A stretch of DNA of 51,847 nucleotides. It comes from an uncultured Acidimicrobiales bacterium. GTDB taxonomy: Bacteria > Actinomycetota > Acidimicrobiia > Acidimicrobiales > SHLQ01. Both the position numbers and the translations under genes were made by a program. The stretch covers positions 1 through 51,847 of the forward strand of contig CALHTB010000071.1 of NCBI GenBank assembly GCA_938038785.1, given 5' to 3'. The notes under the pieces are model-generated. The model did not search any database. It saw only the letters and a program-made list of their open reading frames with translations, and was not told where the DNA came from. This document shows positions 36,189 through 42,925 of the stretch, piece by piece (the first letter of the stretch is position 1; the number at the start of each line of letters is the position of its first letter).

Positions 36189-36224
36189 TCGACACTCCCG
36201 GTCGACATCCGCGGAACCGGACAT
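36189..36224 (-). repeat. 36-bp dispersed repeat, copy 4 (upstream of tRNA-Gly)
   Basis: Begins TCGACACTCCCGGTCGAC on the plus strand; 29 of 36 positions match copy 3. It lies 19 bp upstream of the tRNA-Gly 5' end, in the likely promoter region. The rest of 36225-36339 has no gene. Confidence 0.8.
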
Positions 36225-36339
36225 CGTGGCAGCGAAGGCCTCGTCAACTCGATCGCAACCACACATATTCCTCAACTTCGGGATTGTTCACCGGCTTATC
36301 ACCGTTGCCAATTCACCAAAATGAACTCAGGAGCAAGCA

Positions 36340-37698
36340 ATGGCTGAACATCACACGGACGTAATCATCATCGGCATGGGTCCGGCCGGCGAGTCGGTCG
36401 GTGGACAACTCGGCGAAGCGGGCCTCAACGTCGTCGGCATCGAGGCGTCATTGGTGGGCGGCGAATGCCCGTACTGGGGATGCGTGCCCTCCAAGATGAT
36501 GATCCGAGCCGCCAACGCACTCGCCGAGGCAGGTCGCGTCGACGGGCTCGCTGGAACCGCGACCGCAACCCCCAATTGGGCGCCAGTCGCTCGCCGAATC
36601 CGCGAACAAGCCACCGACACGTGGGATGACACCGTGGCCGTCGACCGCTTCGTTGGCAAAGGCGGCACATTCGTCCGAGGCCGCGGCGTCATCACTGGGC
36701 CGAACACCGTGGCCGTCGGCGACGATACCTACGTCGCATCTAAGGGCATCGTGGTCGCCACCGGCACCCTCGCCGCCGTGCCGCCAATTCCTGGACTGGC
36801 CGACACTCCGTATTGGACCAACCACGAGATCATCGAAAACGAAGACCTCCCCGGTTCGCTCATCGTGCTCGGCGGCGGTGCCATCGGCGCCGAGCTCGGC
36901 CAGGTGATGAGCCGCTTCGGTGTGCAGGTGAAGTTCATCGAAGGCACCGACCGCCTTCTCCCCCGCAACGAACCTGAAGCTGGCGACGTTCTGGCCGAAG
37001 TCTTTCGTGCCGAGGGCATCGAGGTACACGTCGGCCAGTTTGCTTCCGAGGTGTCCCACGACGGCGGCAGCTTCACGGTCACGCTGGCCGACGGCACGGT
37101 CGTCACCGGCGACAAGCTTCTTGTTGCCACCGGGCGCCAGACGTTCCTCAAGGAGCTCGGTGTTGCTTCGATCGGCGTTGATGACGCCGCGATGTTTCTC
37201 GACACCGACGACAACATGCAGGTGCAAGACGGCCTGTGGGCGGTCGGCGATATTGCGGGCGAGGGCATGTTCACCCACCTCGGCACTCGCCAGGCTGACG
37301 TCGCAGCAGCTCACATCCTCGGCAACGACGTCGAACCGCTAAACCTCGATGCGCTTAGTGCGGTTACCTTCACCGACCCCGAGGTTGGCGCTGTTGGCAT
37401 TACAGAGGCCGAAGCGAAAGAAGCTGGGCTCAACGTGAAGACGGCATTCAAGTTGGTTGGCCACACGGCTCGTGGATGGTTGCATCAGTCCGGCAACGAA
37501 GGTTTCATCAAACTCGTGGTCGACACCGACCGTGACATCCTCGTCGGCGCGACCTCCGTTGGCCCGCACGGCGGCGAAGTGCTTGGACTGTTGTCGCTGG
37601 CGGTCCACGCACAGATCCCGATCCCGACGATCCGTTCGATGATCTTCGCGTACCCCACCTTCCACAAGGGCATCGAAGACACCCTCAACGAGCTCTAA
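36340..37698 (+). CDS. FAD-dependent disulfide oxidoreductase (dihydrolipoyl dehydrogenase-like)
   Basis: A 452-residue class-I flavin disulfide reductase. FAD motif IIIGMGPAGESVG at 9-21, redox pair C43/C48 in GGECPYWGCVPSK, NAD-binding LIVLGGGAIGAELGQ near 178 and AVGDIAGEGMFTH. The C-terminal His-Glu dyad region reads YPTFHKGIEDTL rather than HAHPTL-E, as in mercuric reductase-like and other non-lipoamide members, so substrate is uncertain. No pyruvate dehydrogenase genes adjoin it. A hairpin right after the stop likely terminates it. Confidence 0.85.
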   Translation: MAEHHTDVIIIGMGPAGESVGGQLGEAGLNVVGIEASLVGGECPYWGCVPSKMMIRAANALAEAGRVDGLAGTATATPNWAPVARRIREQATDTWDDTVAVDRFVGKGGTFVRGRGVITGPNTVAVGDDTYVASKGIVVATGTLAAVPPIPGLADTPYWTNHEIIENEDLPGSLIVLGGGAIGAELGQVMSRFGVQVKFIEGTDRLLPRNEPEAGDVLAEVFRAEGIEVHVGQFASEVSHDGGSFTVTLADGTVVTGDKLLVATGRQTFLKELGVASIGVDDAAMFLDTDDNMQVQDGLWAVGDIAGEGMFTHLGTRQADVAAAHILGNDVEPLNLDALSAVTFTDPEVGAVGITEAEAKEAGLNVKTAFKLVGHTARGWLHQSGNEGFIKLVVDTDRDILVGATSVGPHGGEVLGLLSLAVHAQIPIPTIRSMIFAYPTFHKGIEDTLNEL

Positions 37699-37702
37699 GG
37701 AA

Positions 37703-37743
37703 TCTCGGGAGTCTGGTCATGCTGTGCGCATGATCAGACTCCC
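37703..37743. repeat. Hairpin repeat, left copy, bracketing the AbiEi/DUF559-type gene
   Basis: AATCTCGGGAGTCTGGTCATG leads into arms 37707-37722 and 37728-37743, which pair at 15 of 16 positions (the odd one a G-T). It lies 4 bp after the disulfide reductase stop and 4 bp before the stop of the convergent gene, so it could be a two-way terminator. About 40 of 45 bases match the right copy at 38695-38739, in the same orientation. Confidence 0.85.
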
Positions 37744-37747
37744 TAGA

Positions 37748-38650
37748 TCACGATATGTGGAGTGCTTGGGCGACGGTCGCAACGAGCTCGGCAGGATGAT
37801 CGACGTAGTCAGACCACGTGAACGTAAGGACGGTCCATCCTTCGACTATGAGTTTGTTCTTTCGGCGCGGATCCCTTGCGAAGGACGCGCTGTTCAGGTG
37901 CCAACGGGCGCTGTCGAGTTCGATAGCGATCCGGCGCCCTGGAAAAGCCAGGTCAACCCTGCCGATAAACGCGCCGGATGAAGTTCGGATTTCGTGCTCG
38001 AACTTCGGAGCGGGCAGACCCGCGTCGACGAGGAGGTCGGCAACCATCCGGTTCCACCGGCTATCAGGAATCGCGGTATCACCGAAGCGCACGTCGAGCA
38101 GGCGGCGTAGTTTGCCGCATCCAGTTCGCCCTTGCACCGAGTGCCGTACAAGCACATCGTAGAGATCGGGCCATGTAAGGAGCTTCTGCCTGAGCACGGC
38201 ATCGACCGCCTGATCGAGTCGCCGCGGACCGACCACAGCGGCGACATCAAGAATCGTACGAGCGCACCCGGTGACCGGGATGCCATCGATCTCAACCTCA
38301 CCGCGGAGCGCGAACTGGGTCGAGCGGTGAAGTTTCACCCCGGGTATCACCACCCTCCGACCATGCTCGATGGTCACTTCCACGAGCGCTCGCGGAAAGC
38401 CGTCGATTCCCCACAAGGCGGCAGCCGCTCGATGGCTGGCAACACCACGCGCCGACAAAGACGCACTGCGGAGCTGCGCGTGCCACGTGCGCGGGTTCGA
38501 TGCCATTCGATAGGTGCTGGGGTGCGTTCTGACGATCTCGCCTCGGCGAAGCATGCCCGAGAGAACGTTGTCCGTGATGCCGAATGTTGAGGCTTCCGCT
38601 CTGGTGAATACGCCGTGATGGTCGGCGAGGTAGCTGAGAAATGGATCCAC
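37748..38650 (-). CDS. AbiEi-like / DUF559-domain protein
   Basis: A 300-residue protein of the common actinobacterial type with an N-terminal AbiEi-like winged helix (FLSYLADHHGVFTRAEASTFG, LRRGEIVRTHPSTYRM) and a C-terminal DUF559/Vsr-like nuclease fold (FIGRVDLAFPGRRIAIELDS, then RDPRRKNKLIVEGWTVLTFT). Aspartate and glutamate in RVDLAFP..IAIELD are the expected metal ligands. GTG 38650 has AGGGAAA ahead; the longer frame to 38716 would start inside the flanking hairpin. No partner toxin lies beside it. Role in defence or gene mobility is speculative. Confidence 0.75.
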   Translation of the reverse strand: MDPFLSYLADHHGVFTRAEASTFGITDNVLSGMLRRGEIVRTHPSTYRMASNPRTWHAQLRSASLSARGVASHRAAAALWGIDGFPRALVEVTIEHGRRVVIPGVKLHRSTQFALRGEVEIDGIPVTGCARTILDVAAVVGPRRLDQAVDAVLRQKLLTWPDLYDVLVRHSVQGRTGCGKLRRLLDVRFGDTAIPDSRWNRMVADLLVDAGLPAPKFEHEIRTSSGAFIGRVDLAFPGRRIAIELDSARWHLNSASFARDPRRKNKLIVEGWTVLTFTWSDYVDHPAELVATVAQALHIS

Positions 38651-38694
38651 TGGCTTTCCCTGTCTGAAAGTGTGCGGCGGGGGAAGTGCCTTTG

Positions 38695-38739
38695 GGAATC
38701 TGGGGAGTCTGATCATGCGTTACGCATGATCAGACTCCC
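38695..38739. repeat. Hairpin repeat, right copy, bracketing the AbiEi/DUF559-type gene
   Basis: GGGAGTCTGATCATGCG (38703-38719) pairs perfectly with 38723-38739 across a 3-nt loop. With the left copy at 37703 it forms direct repeats about 1 kb apart, each itself a hairpin, around one gene. Confidence 0.88.
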
Positions 38740-38814
38740 GAGAACTCAGTGTTGGCGACAGTACTGGTGGGGTGTGACGTTGGCCGTTTGCGCAGGGAAG
38801 TGCAAGAGTCGACT

Positions 38815-40269
38815 ATGAACAAACTCGCCACTGATGGTCTTGTTACAGATGGGCTTGTTGCCTTCGTCAAACGTGACTGTGCAACGTGCGAGATGCTTGT
38901 GCCGGTTCTCGAACAGCTTCGGGCCGCCGACCCGACGCTGATGATCATCACGCAGGACGATCCAACCTTTCCTGCGCTCGACGATGTGATGCATGATGCG
39001 GACCTGTCCATGTCGTGGCATGCCGAGATCGAAACTGTTCCGACGTTGATGAAGCGGTCCGACGGAGTCGAAGTCGACCGGGTTTTTGGCTGGCACCGTG
39101 AGCAGTGGGAAGCGCTGACCGACGTCGATGAACTCGGACCCGACCTTCCTGTGATGCGACCGGGTTGCGGCTCGATGAGCGTCGACCCCGATGTGGCTGA
39201 TTCACTGTCGGCCAAGTTCGGTGGTGCGGGTACCAGCAGCCGTCGCGTGGAGTTCGCCGAGCTCGAAGATCCATTCGAAGCGATGTACGACCGCGGATGG
39301 AGTGACGGCCTTCCGCTCGTTCCACCAACCCCCGAGCGAGTTGAACGGATGCTCGCCGGAACGAGCCGCGCTCCCAACGACATCGTCGCTATCATTCCCC
39401 CGAACCTGGTCGAGGCCTCGGTCGAAAAAGTGGCCATCAATGCAGTCATGGCGGGGTGCGCTCCGGAGTACCTACCAGTGGTGCTTGCCGGCGTAGAGGC
39501 CGTCTGCAACGACGACTTCAACATGCACGGCGTGCTCGCTACCACCATGGGTGTTGGCCCGATTCTCATCGTCAACGGTCCAATTCGTCACGACCTGCAA
39601 ATGAACTCAGGCATGAACGTTTTCGGACCGGGAAACCGAGCGAACATGACGATTGGCCGCGCCGTTGCGCTGTGCGTTCGAAACATTGGTGGTGGGCGAC
39701 CGGGAGAGATCGACCGGTCGACGCACGGCCAGCCAGGCAAGTTCGGCCTGTGCTTCCCTGAGGATGAAGAGGGTTCGCCGTGGGCCAGCCTCGCCCAGGA
39801 GCGCGGTTTTGATGCTGAGACGAACACGGTGACGGCATTCTGCGGCGAGGCGCCGCGCATCGTCTTCGATCAGATGAGTAGAACACCCGAGTCGCTTACC
39901 GCGTCGATTGCGAGCGTCATGTTAGGCAACGTGCACCCGCGCATCACCGGCATGGACACCGTGCTGGCCTTGTGCCCCGAACACATGGCCCGGTTCACCG
40001 ACGCTGGCTGGACGAAAGAACAGTTCGAAACCGAGCTCCGCAGCCACCTCGACATCGAGGTTGATGACATTCTCCGCGGAGTCGACAACATCGGCGAGGG
40101 CATCCCACCCGGCCTCGGGTTCGAAGGAGCGCAGCTTCCTAAGTTCCGCGAAGGCGGCATCCTCATCGTGCACGCCGGCGGCCCTGCCGGTTTGTTCAGC
40201 TCGGTAATCGGTGGATGGGTGAGCGGCCCAATGGGTAGTGTCCCCGTAACGAAGGAGATCGTGAAATGA
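38815..40269 (+). CDS. Thioredoxin-domain protein coupled to the UGSC selenoprotein
   Basis: A 484-residue protein. Residues 1-115 form a thioredoxin-like domain: FVKRDCATCEMLVPVLEQL has the C22-A-T-C25 pair, followed by TVPTLMKRSDG with a Thr-Val-Pro in place of the usual cis-Pro segment. From about 160 comes a larger domain (DPFEAMYDRGWSDGLPLVPP; GVGPILIVNGPI; VHAGGPAGLFSS) known to me only as a companion of UGSC proteins; its function is unknown. ATG 38815 is preferred over an upstream start inside the hairpin region. Its stop overlaps the selenoprotein start (ATGA), so the two are surely co-translated. Confidence 0.78.
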   Translation: MNKLATDGLVTDGLVAFVKRDCATCEMLVPVLEQLRAADPTLMIITQDDPTFPALDDVMHDADLSMSWHAEIETVPTLMKRSDGVEVDRVFGWHREQWEALTDVDELGPDLPVMRPGCGSMSVDPDVADSLSAKFGGAGTSSRRVEFAELEDPFEAMYDRGWSDGLPLVPPTPERVERMLAGTSRAPNDIVAIIPPNLVEASVEKVAINAVMAGCAPEYLPVVLAGVEAVCNDDFNMHGVLATTMGVGPILIVNGPIRHDLQMNSGMNVFGPGNRANMTIGRAVALCVRNIGGGRPGEIDRSTHGQPGKFGLCFPEDEEGSPWASLAQERGFDAETNTVTAFCGEAPRIVFDQMSRTPESLTASIASVMLGNVHPRITGMDTVLALCPEHMARFTDAGWTKEQFETELRSHLDIEVDDILRGVDNIGEGIPPGLGFEGAQLPKFREGGILIVHAGGPAGLFSSVIGGWVSGPMGSVPVTKEIVK

Positions 40270-40784
40270 CCTTGGCTGTGCTCGACCCGACCGATGAAAG
40301 TACACCGCAGGTGCGCGAGCGAGTCGCTCGCCCAGAGTCGCTCGCCGGGCTGACGGTGGCGTTGCTCGACATCTCGAAGCCTCGGGGCAATGTGTTTCTC
40401 GATCAGGTGCAGAACCGCTTGCAAGACCTGGATGTCAAGGTGGTTCGCTACACCAAGCCAACGTTTGCCAAGCCAGCGCCTGCCGACCTGCGCCACGAGA
40501 TCGCAACCCGCTGTGATGCAGTCATCGAGGCGCTAGCTGATTGAGGCAGTTGTACGACGTGCAGTGTGCACGACATCAACAACCTCGAACGCAGCGGCAT
40601 CCCGGGCGTTTTTGTGGCCTCGATGCCTTTCGTTGACGCCGCCGAAGCTCAAGCTGAACGCCTAGGGTTCGACGCAGCCCGGGTGTTCGTCGAGCATCCA
40701 ATCCAGGACCGCACCGACGAAGAGATGTACGCCATTGCCGACCAGGCAGTAGACGAACTCATCAGCCTCATCACCGGTCCGTAG
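40266..40784 (+). CDS. UGSC-family selenoprotein (in-frame TGA at 40542 read as Sec93)
   Basis: Read through the TGA at 40542-40544, one frame gives 172 residues. The N-terminal half has a beta-alpha fold (LTVALLDISKPRGNVFLDQV); residue 93 is the TGA, followed by G-S-C-T-T-C-S-V-H-D, exactly the U-G-S-C motif that names the family. After it the frame continues without a break: RSGIPGVFVASMPFVDAAEA and the C-terminus to TAG 40784. Sec93 and C96 form a U-x-x-C redox pair, with C99 near. The thioredoxin-domain gene is coupled upstream by 4-bp overlap. A 6-bp stem with a GTG loop lies 14-28 nt beyond the TGA. Cys-containing homologues are expected in other organisms. The reaction is unknown; redox or detoxification chemistry is likely. 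selA, selB, selC and selD are not in this window. Confidence 0.85.
40545..40577 (+). promoter_or_regulatory. Candidate bacterial SECIS element
   Basis: Arms CGTGCA (40558-40563) and TGCACG (40567-40572) close the apical loop GTG at 40564-40566. The first loop base is G and lies 20 nt beyond the TGA, within the 16-37 nt span and G-in-loop rule reported for bacterial SECIS elements. One more G-C pair forms beyond an A-A mismatch. The element is coding (TCSVHD), as in bacteria generally. Confidence 0.7.
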
Positions 40785-40880
40785 ACCTCGGGCACCGCAG
40801 AACACCTCGGCGTAGCGAGAGCGTCAGCTAGCTACGAGCGAGACGACTGCGTTCGGAGCTGTGTGAGTGGACGACCGCAG

Positions 40881-40915
40881 GCCGACTTCTGCAGCGAGCG
40901 AAGCGATGCGAAGCC
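40881..40915 (+). repeat. AGCGAGCG-AGCGATGCG dispersed repeat, copy 2
   Basis: Block order GCCGACTT, AGCGAGCGAAGCGATGCG, AAGCC parallels 31906-31942. The 190-bp interval 40785-40974 holds no gene; 40813-40850 also contains the related GTAGCGAGAGCG and TACGAGCGAGACG. Confidence 0.5.
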
Positions 40916-40974
40916 AAGGCCGAGGATCGGCCGATCACACTGCGGGAGAGCGCAGTCGCCGGAGACCGAGACGG

Positions 40975-41871
40975 TTAGCTGGCGCGCTTGGCGGCTTTTG
41001 CTTCGAGCTTTTCGGCGCGGGCGACCAACATGTCGGGCATCGCCATGAGGTCCGAACGAGCTTGATCGGCTTCGGAGCTCAGACCTTCGAGCTTGTCGAT
41101 CTTCCAGTCGCGCAGCACGGGAGCGATGATCTTCTCGGCGTGAATGCGCAGATCGTAGATCTCGGCCCGCGCCGCGTGGGCAGCGCGCTTGCGGAACCGG
41201 GGCACAACGGTGCCAGGCATGTTGAAGTTCTCGTAGACCTTCTTCATCGACAAGATGCACGTCGAGGGGTCGTGTTGCATCATGGCGGCCACGATGCCCT
41301 TGTAGAAGATGTAGTGGTAGTTCTCATCGGCGGCCACACGCTTCATGATCTCGTAGGCCTTCTCATCATCGGCCTTCACGCCGGTGTTGCGATGCGAGAC
41401 GCGGGTGGCCAGCTCTTGGGCCGACGTGTAGACGAAGATGTCGACCGGGTCGGTCCATGGGCTATCCCAGCCTTTCGAGATGGTGGCCATGCGGTCGTCT
41501 TCGAGCGCAACCGGATCGCAATTGCGGCTGATCATCAAGTAGTCACGAATGACGATTGCGTGCTGGTTCTCTTCGGCAGTCCACCGCCGGGTCCATCGAC
41601 CGAGCGGGGAGTCAGCTGGGAAGTGGCTCGCGATCGAGAAGTGGTAGTAGGGCAAGTTGTCTTCGGTAAGAAGGTTGAGCACGAGCGCCTCGCGCACCTC
41701 GGGGCTTATCGTGCACTGCGATTCGTCCCACGGTTCGTCGACGAAGCTTCGGCCGTCTTCCCACGAAATGAGGTCGTGCGCGTACCAGGTCGGGCGTTTC
41801 TCGATGTGATCAGCCATGAGCCGTTCGATGTCGCCCTCGACGGCAGAGATGAGTTCGTGTTGCGCAGTCAT
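40975..41871 (-). CDS. Acyl-[ACP] desaturase, ferritin-like di-iron
   Basis: A 298-residue soluble di-iron desaturase of the plant stearoyl-ACP/mycobacterial DesA type, which inserts a double bond into ACP- or CoA-bound fatty acids. Iron ligands fit the pattern E70, E101-x2-H104 (EENQH), E153 and E183-x2-H186 (DENYH). No membrane segment. The C-terminal tail EKLEAKAAKRAS is basic. It stands alone; electrons would come from a ferredoxin. Exact chain length and position of desaturation unknown. Confidence 0.88.
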   Translation of the reverse strand: MTAQHELISAVEGDIERLMADHIEKRPTWYAHDLISWEDGRSFVDEPWDESQCTISPEVREALVLNLLTEDNLPYYHFSIASHFPADSPLGRWTRRWTAEENQHAIVIRDYLMISRNCDPVALEDDRMATISKGWDSPWTDPVDIFVYTSAQELATRVSHRNTGVKADDEKAYEIMKRVAADENYHYIFYKGIVAAMMQHDPSTCILSMKKVYENFNMPGTVVPRFRKRAAHAARAEIYDLRIHAEKIIAPVLRDWKIDKLEGLSSEADQARSDLMAMPDMLVARAEKLEAKAAKRAS

Positions 41872-41998
41872 CGAGCCTGAATCTACTTGCCGTGATCGTG
41901 AGCGGCGAACCTGGGCTCGCTAAACGTGCGCACTGTCACAGGAAATTTGTCACTGCCAGTACCGTCGTCGACCACGGCGCGCGGTACGGTCTTCCCCT

Positions 41999-42613
41999 GT
42001 GAACGCACTCCTCATTGGTATCTCCGGTGGTAGCGGCTCGGGCAAAACGCGCCTCGCGAACGAGCTCGCTGCAGCAATCGGCCCAGACCGGGTCTCGCTC
42101 CTCCCCTTCGATGCGTATTACAAAGACCTACGCGGTCTATCGATGGATGAGCGCAACGCAGTCAACTTCGATCACCCCGACTCGCTCGACGCCGAAATGT
42201 TCGGCCATCACCTCGATGGGCTGGCCAATGGGCTCGACGTGGCGCTCCCGGTGTACGACTTCAACACGCACCGCCGGCTGGACGACCTTCTCATTCTGCC
42301 GGCCCGCGACATCGTCATTGCCGACGGCATCTTGCTGTTTGCATTCCCTGAGCTCGTCGAACGCTTCGACTTCAAGGTGTTCCGGAGTTGCCCAGAAGAC
42401 GTTCGGTTCAGCCGCCGCCTCGAGCGTGACATGGTCGAACGCGGTCGTTCAGAAGCCAGCGTGACCGAACAGTTCGCCACCTCGGTCAAACCAATGCACG
42501 ACCAGTTCGTCGAGCCATCAGCGGTCGTTGCCGACCGAGTCGTCGAGCACGGTGAAGAACTAGAAACAGTGGTGGCCGAACTGGCCGCCCAGGTCGACCT
42601 CATTCGGGTGTGA
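41999..42613 (+). CDS. udk: Uridine kinase
   Basis: A 204-residue P-loop kinase phosphorylating uridine and cytidine in pyrimidine salvage. Walker A is GISGGSGSGKT at 8-18; PFDAYYKDL and NFDHPDSLDAEM are the uridine-kinase blocks, with VIADGILLFAF and RRLERDMVERGRS. Start is GTG 41999. Slightly shorter than typical Udk. The DUF3039 gene follows after 47 bp. Confidence 0.9.
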   Translation: MNALLIGISGGSGSGKTRLANELAAAIGPDRVSLLPFDAYYKDLRGLSMDERNAVNFDHPDSLDAEMFGHHLDGLANGLDVALPVYDFNTHRRLDDLLILPARDIVIADGILLFAFPELVERFDFKVFRSCPEDVRFSRRLERDMVERGRSEASVTEQFATSVKPMHDQFVEPSAVVADRVVEHGEELETVVAELAAQVDLIRV

Positions 42614-42660
42614 CACCTGTTCAGTTCGTTTGACCAGCGTTCGGGTTCTACCATCGACGT

Positions 42661-42921
42661 ATGCGCACTGAGCGAACCCCAGTTCTGAACTCCGATGTCG
42701 AGGGCGACACGCTGACGCGCCCCGAGGTAACCGATGGCGGCGACCACGACAAGTTTGCGCACTACGTGCGCAAGACCAAGATCACCGAAAGTGCGGTGAC
42801 GGGTGCGCCCGTGCGCGCGATCTGCGGCAAGAAGTGGGTTCCGACCCGCAAGCCCGACGACTTCCCGGTTTGCCCCGATTGCAAGCGAATCTACGACCAG
42901 CTGAAATCGTCGAAGAAGTAG
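42661..42921 (+). CDS. DUF3039 family protein
   Basis: An 86-residue protein of DUF3039, found almost only in actinobacteria. Conserved part: DKFAHYVRKTKITESAVTG and ICGKKWVPTRKPDDFPVCPDCK, whose three cysteines plus a histidine could bind zinc. Function unknown; family members are often near replication or helicase genes, not seen here. The GGDEF-EAL gene starts 4 bp later, suggesting cotranscription. Confidence 0.9.
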   Translation: MRTERTPVLNSDVEGDTLTRPEVTDGGDHDKFAHYVRKTKITESAVTGAPVRAICGKKWVPTRKPDDFPVCPDCKRIYDQLKSSKK

Positions 42922-42925
42922 CCCA

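Noticed and set aside
40542-40544. Simple nonsense mutation or sequencing error splitting a gene
   Set aside because: The frame is preserved, the downstream codons match the UGSC motif, and a SECIS-like stem follows. A point mutation to TGA exactly at the Sec position is less likely, though not excluded.
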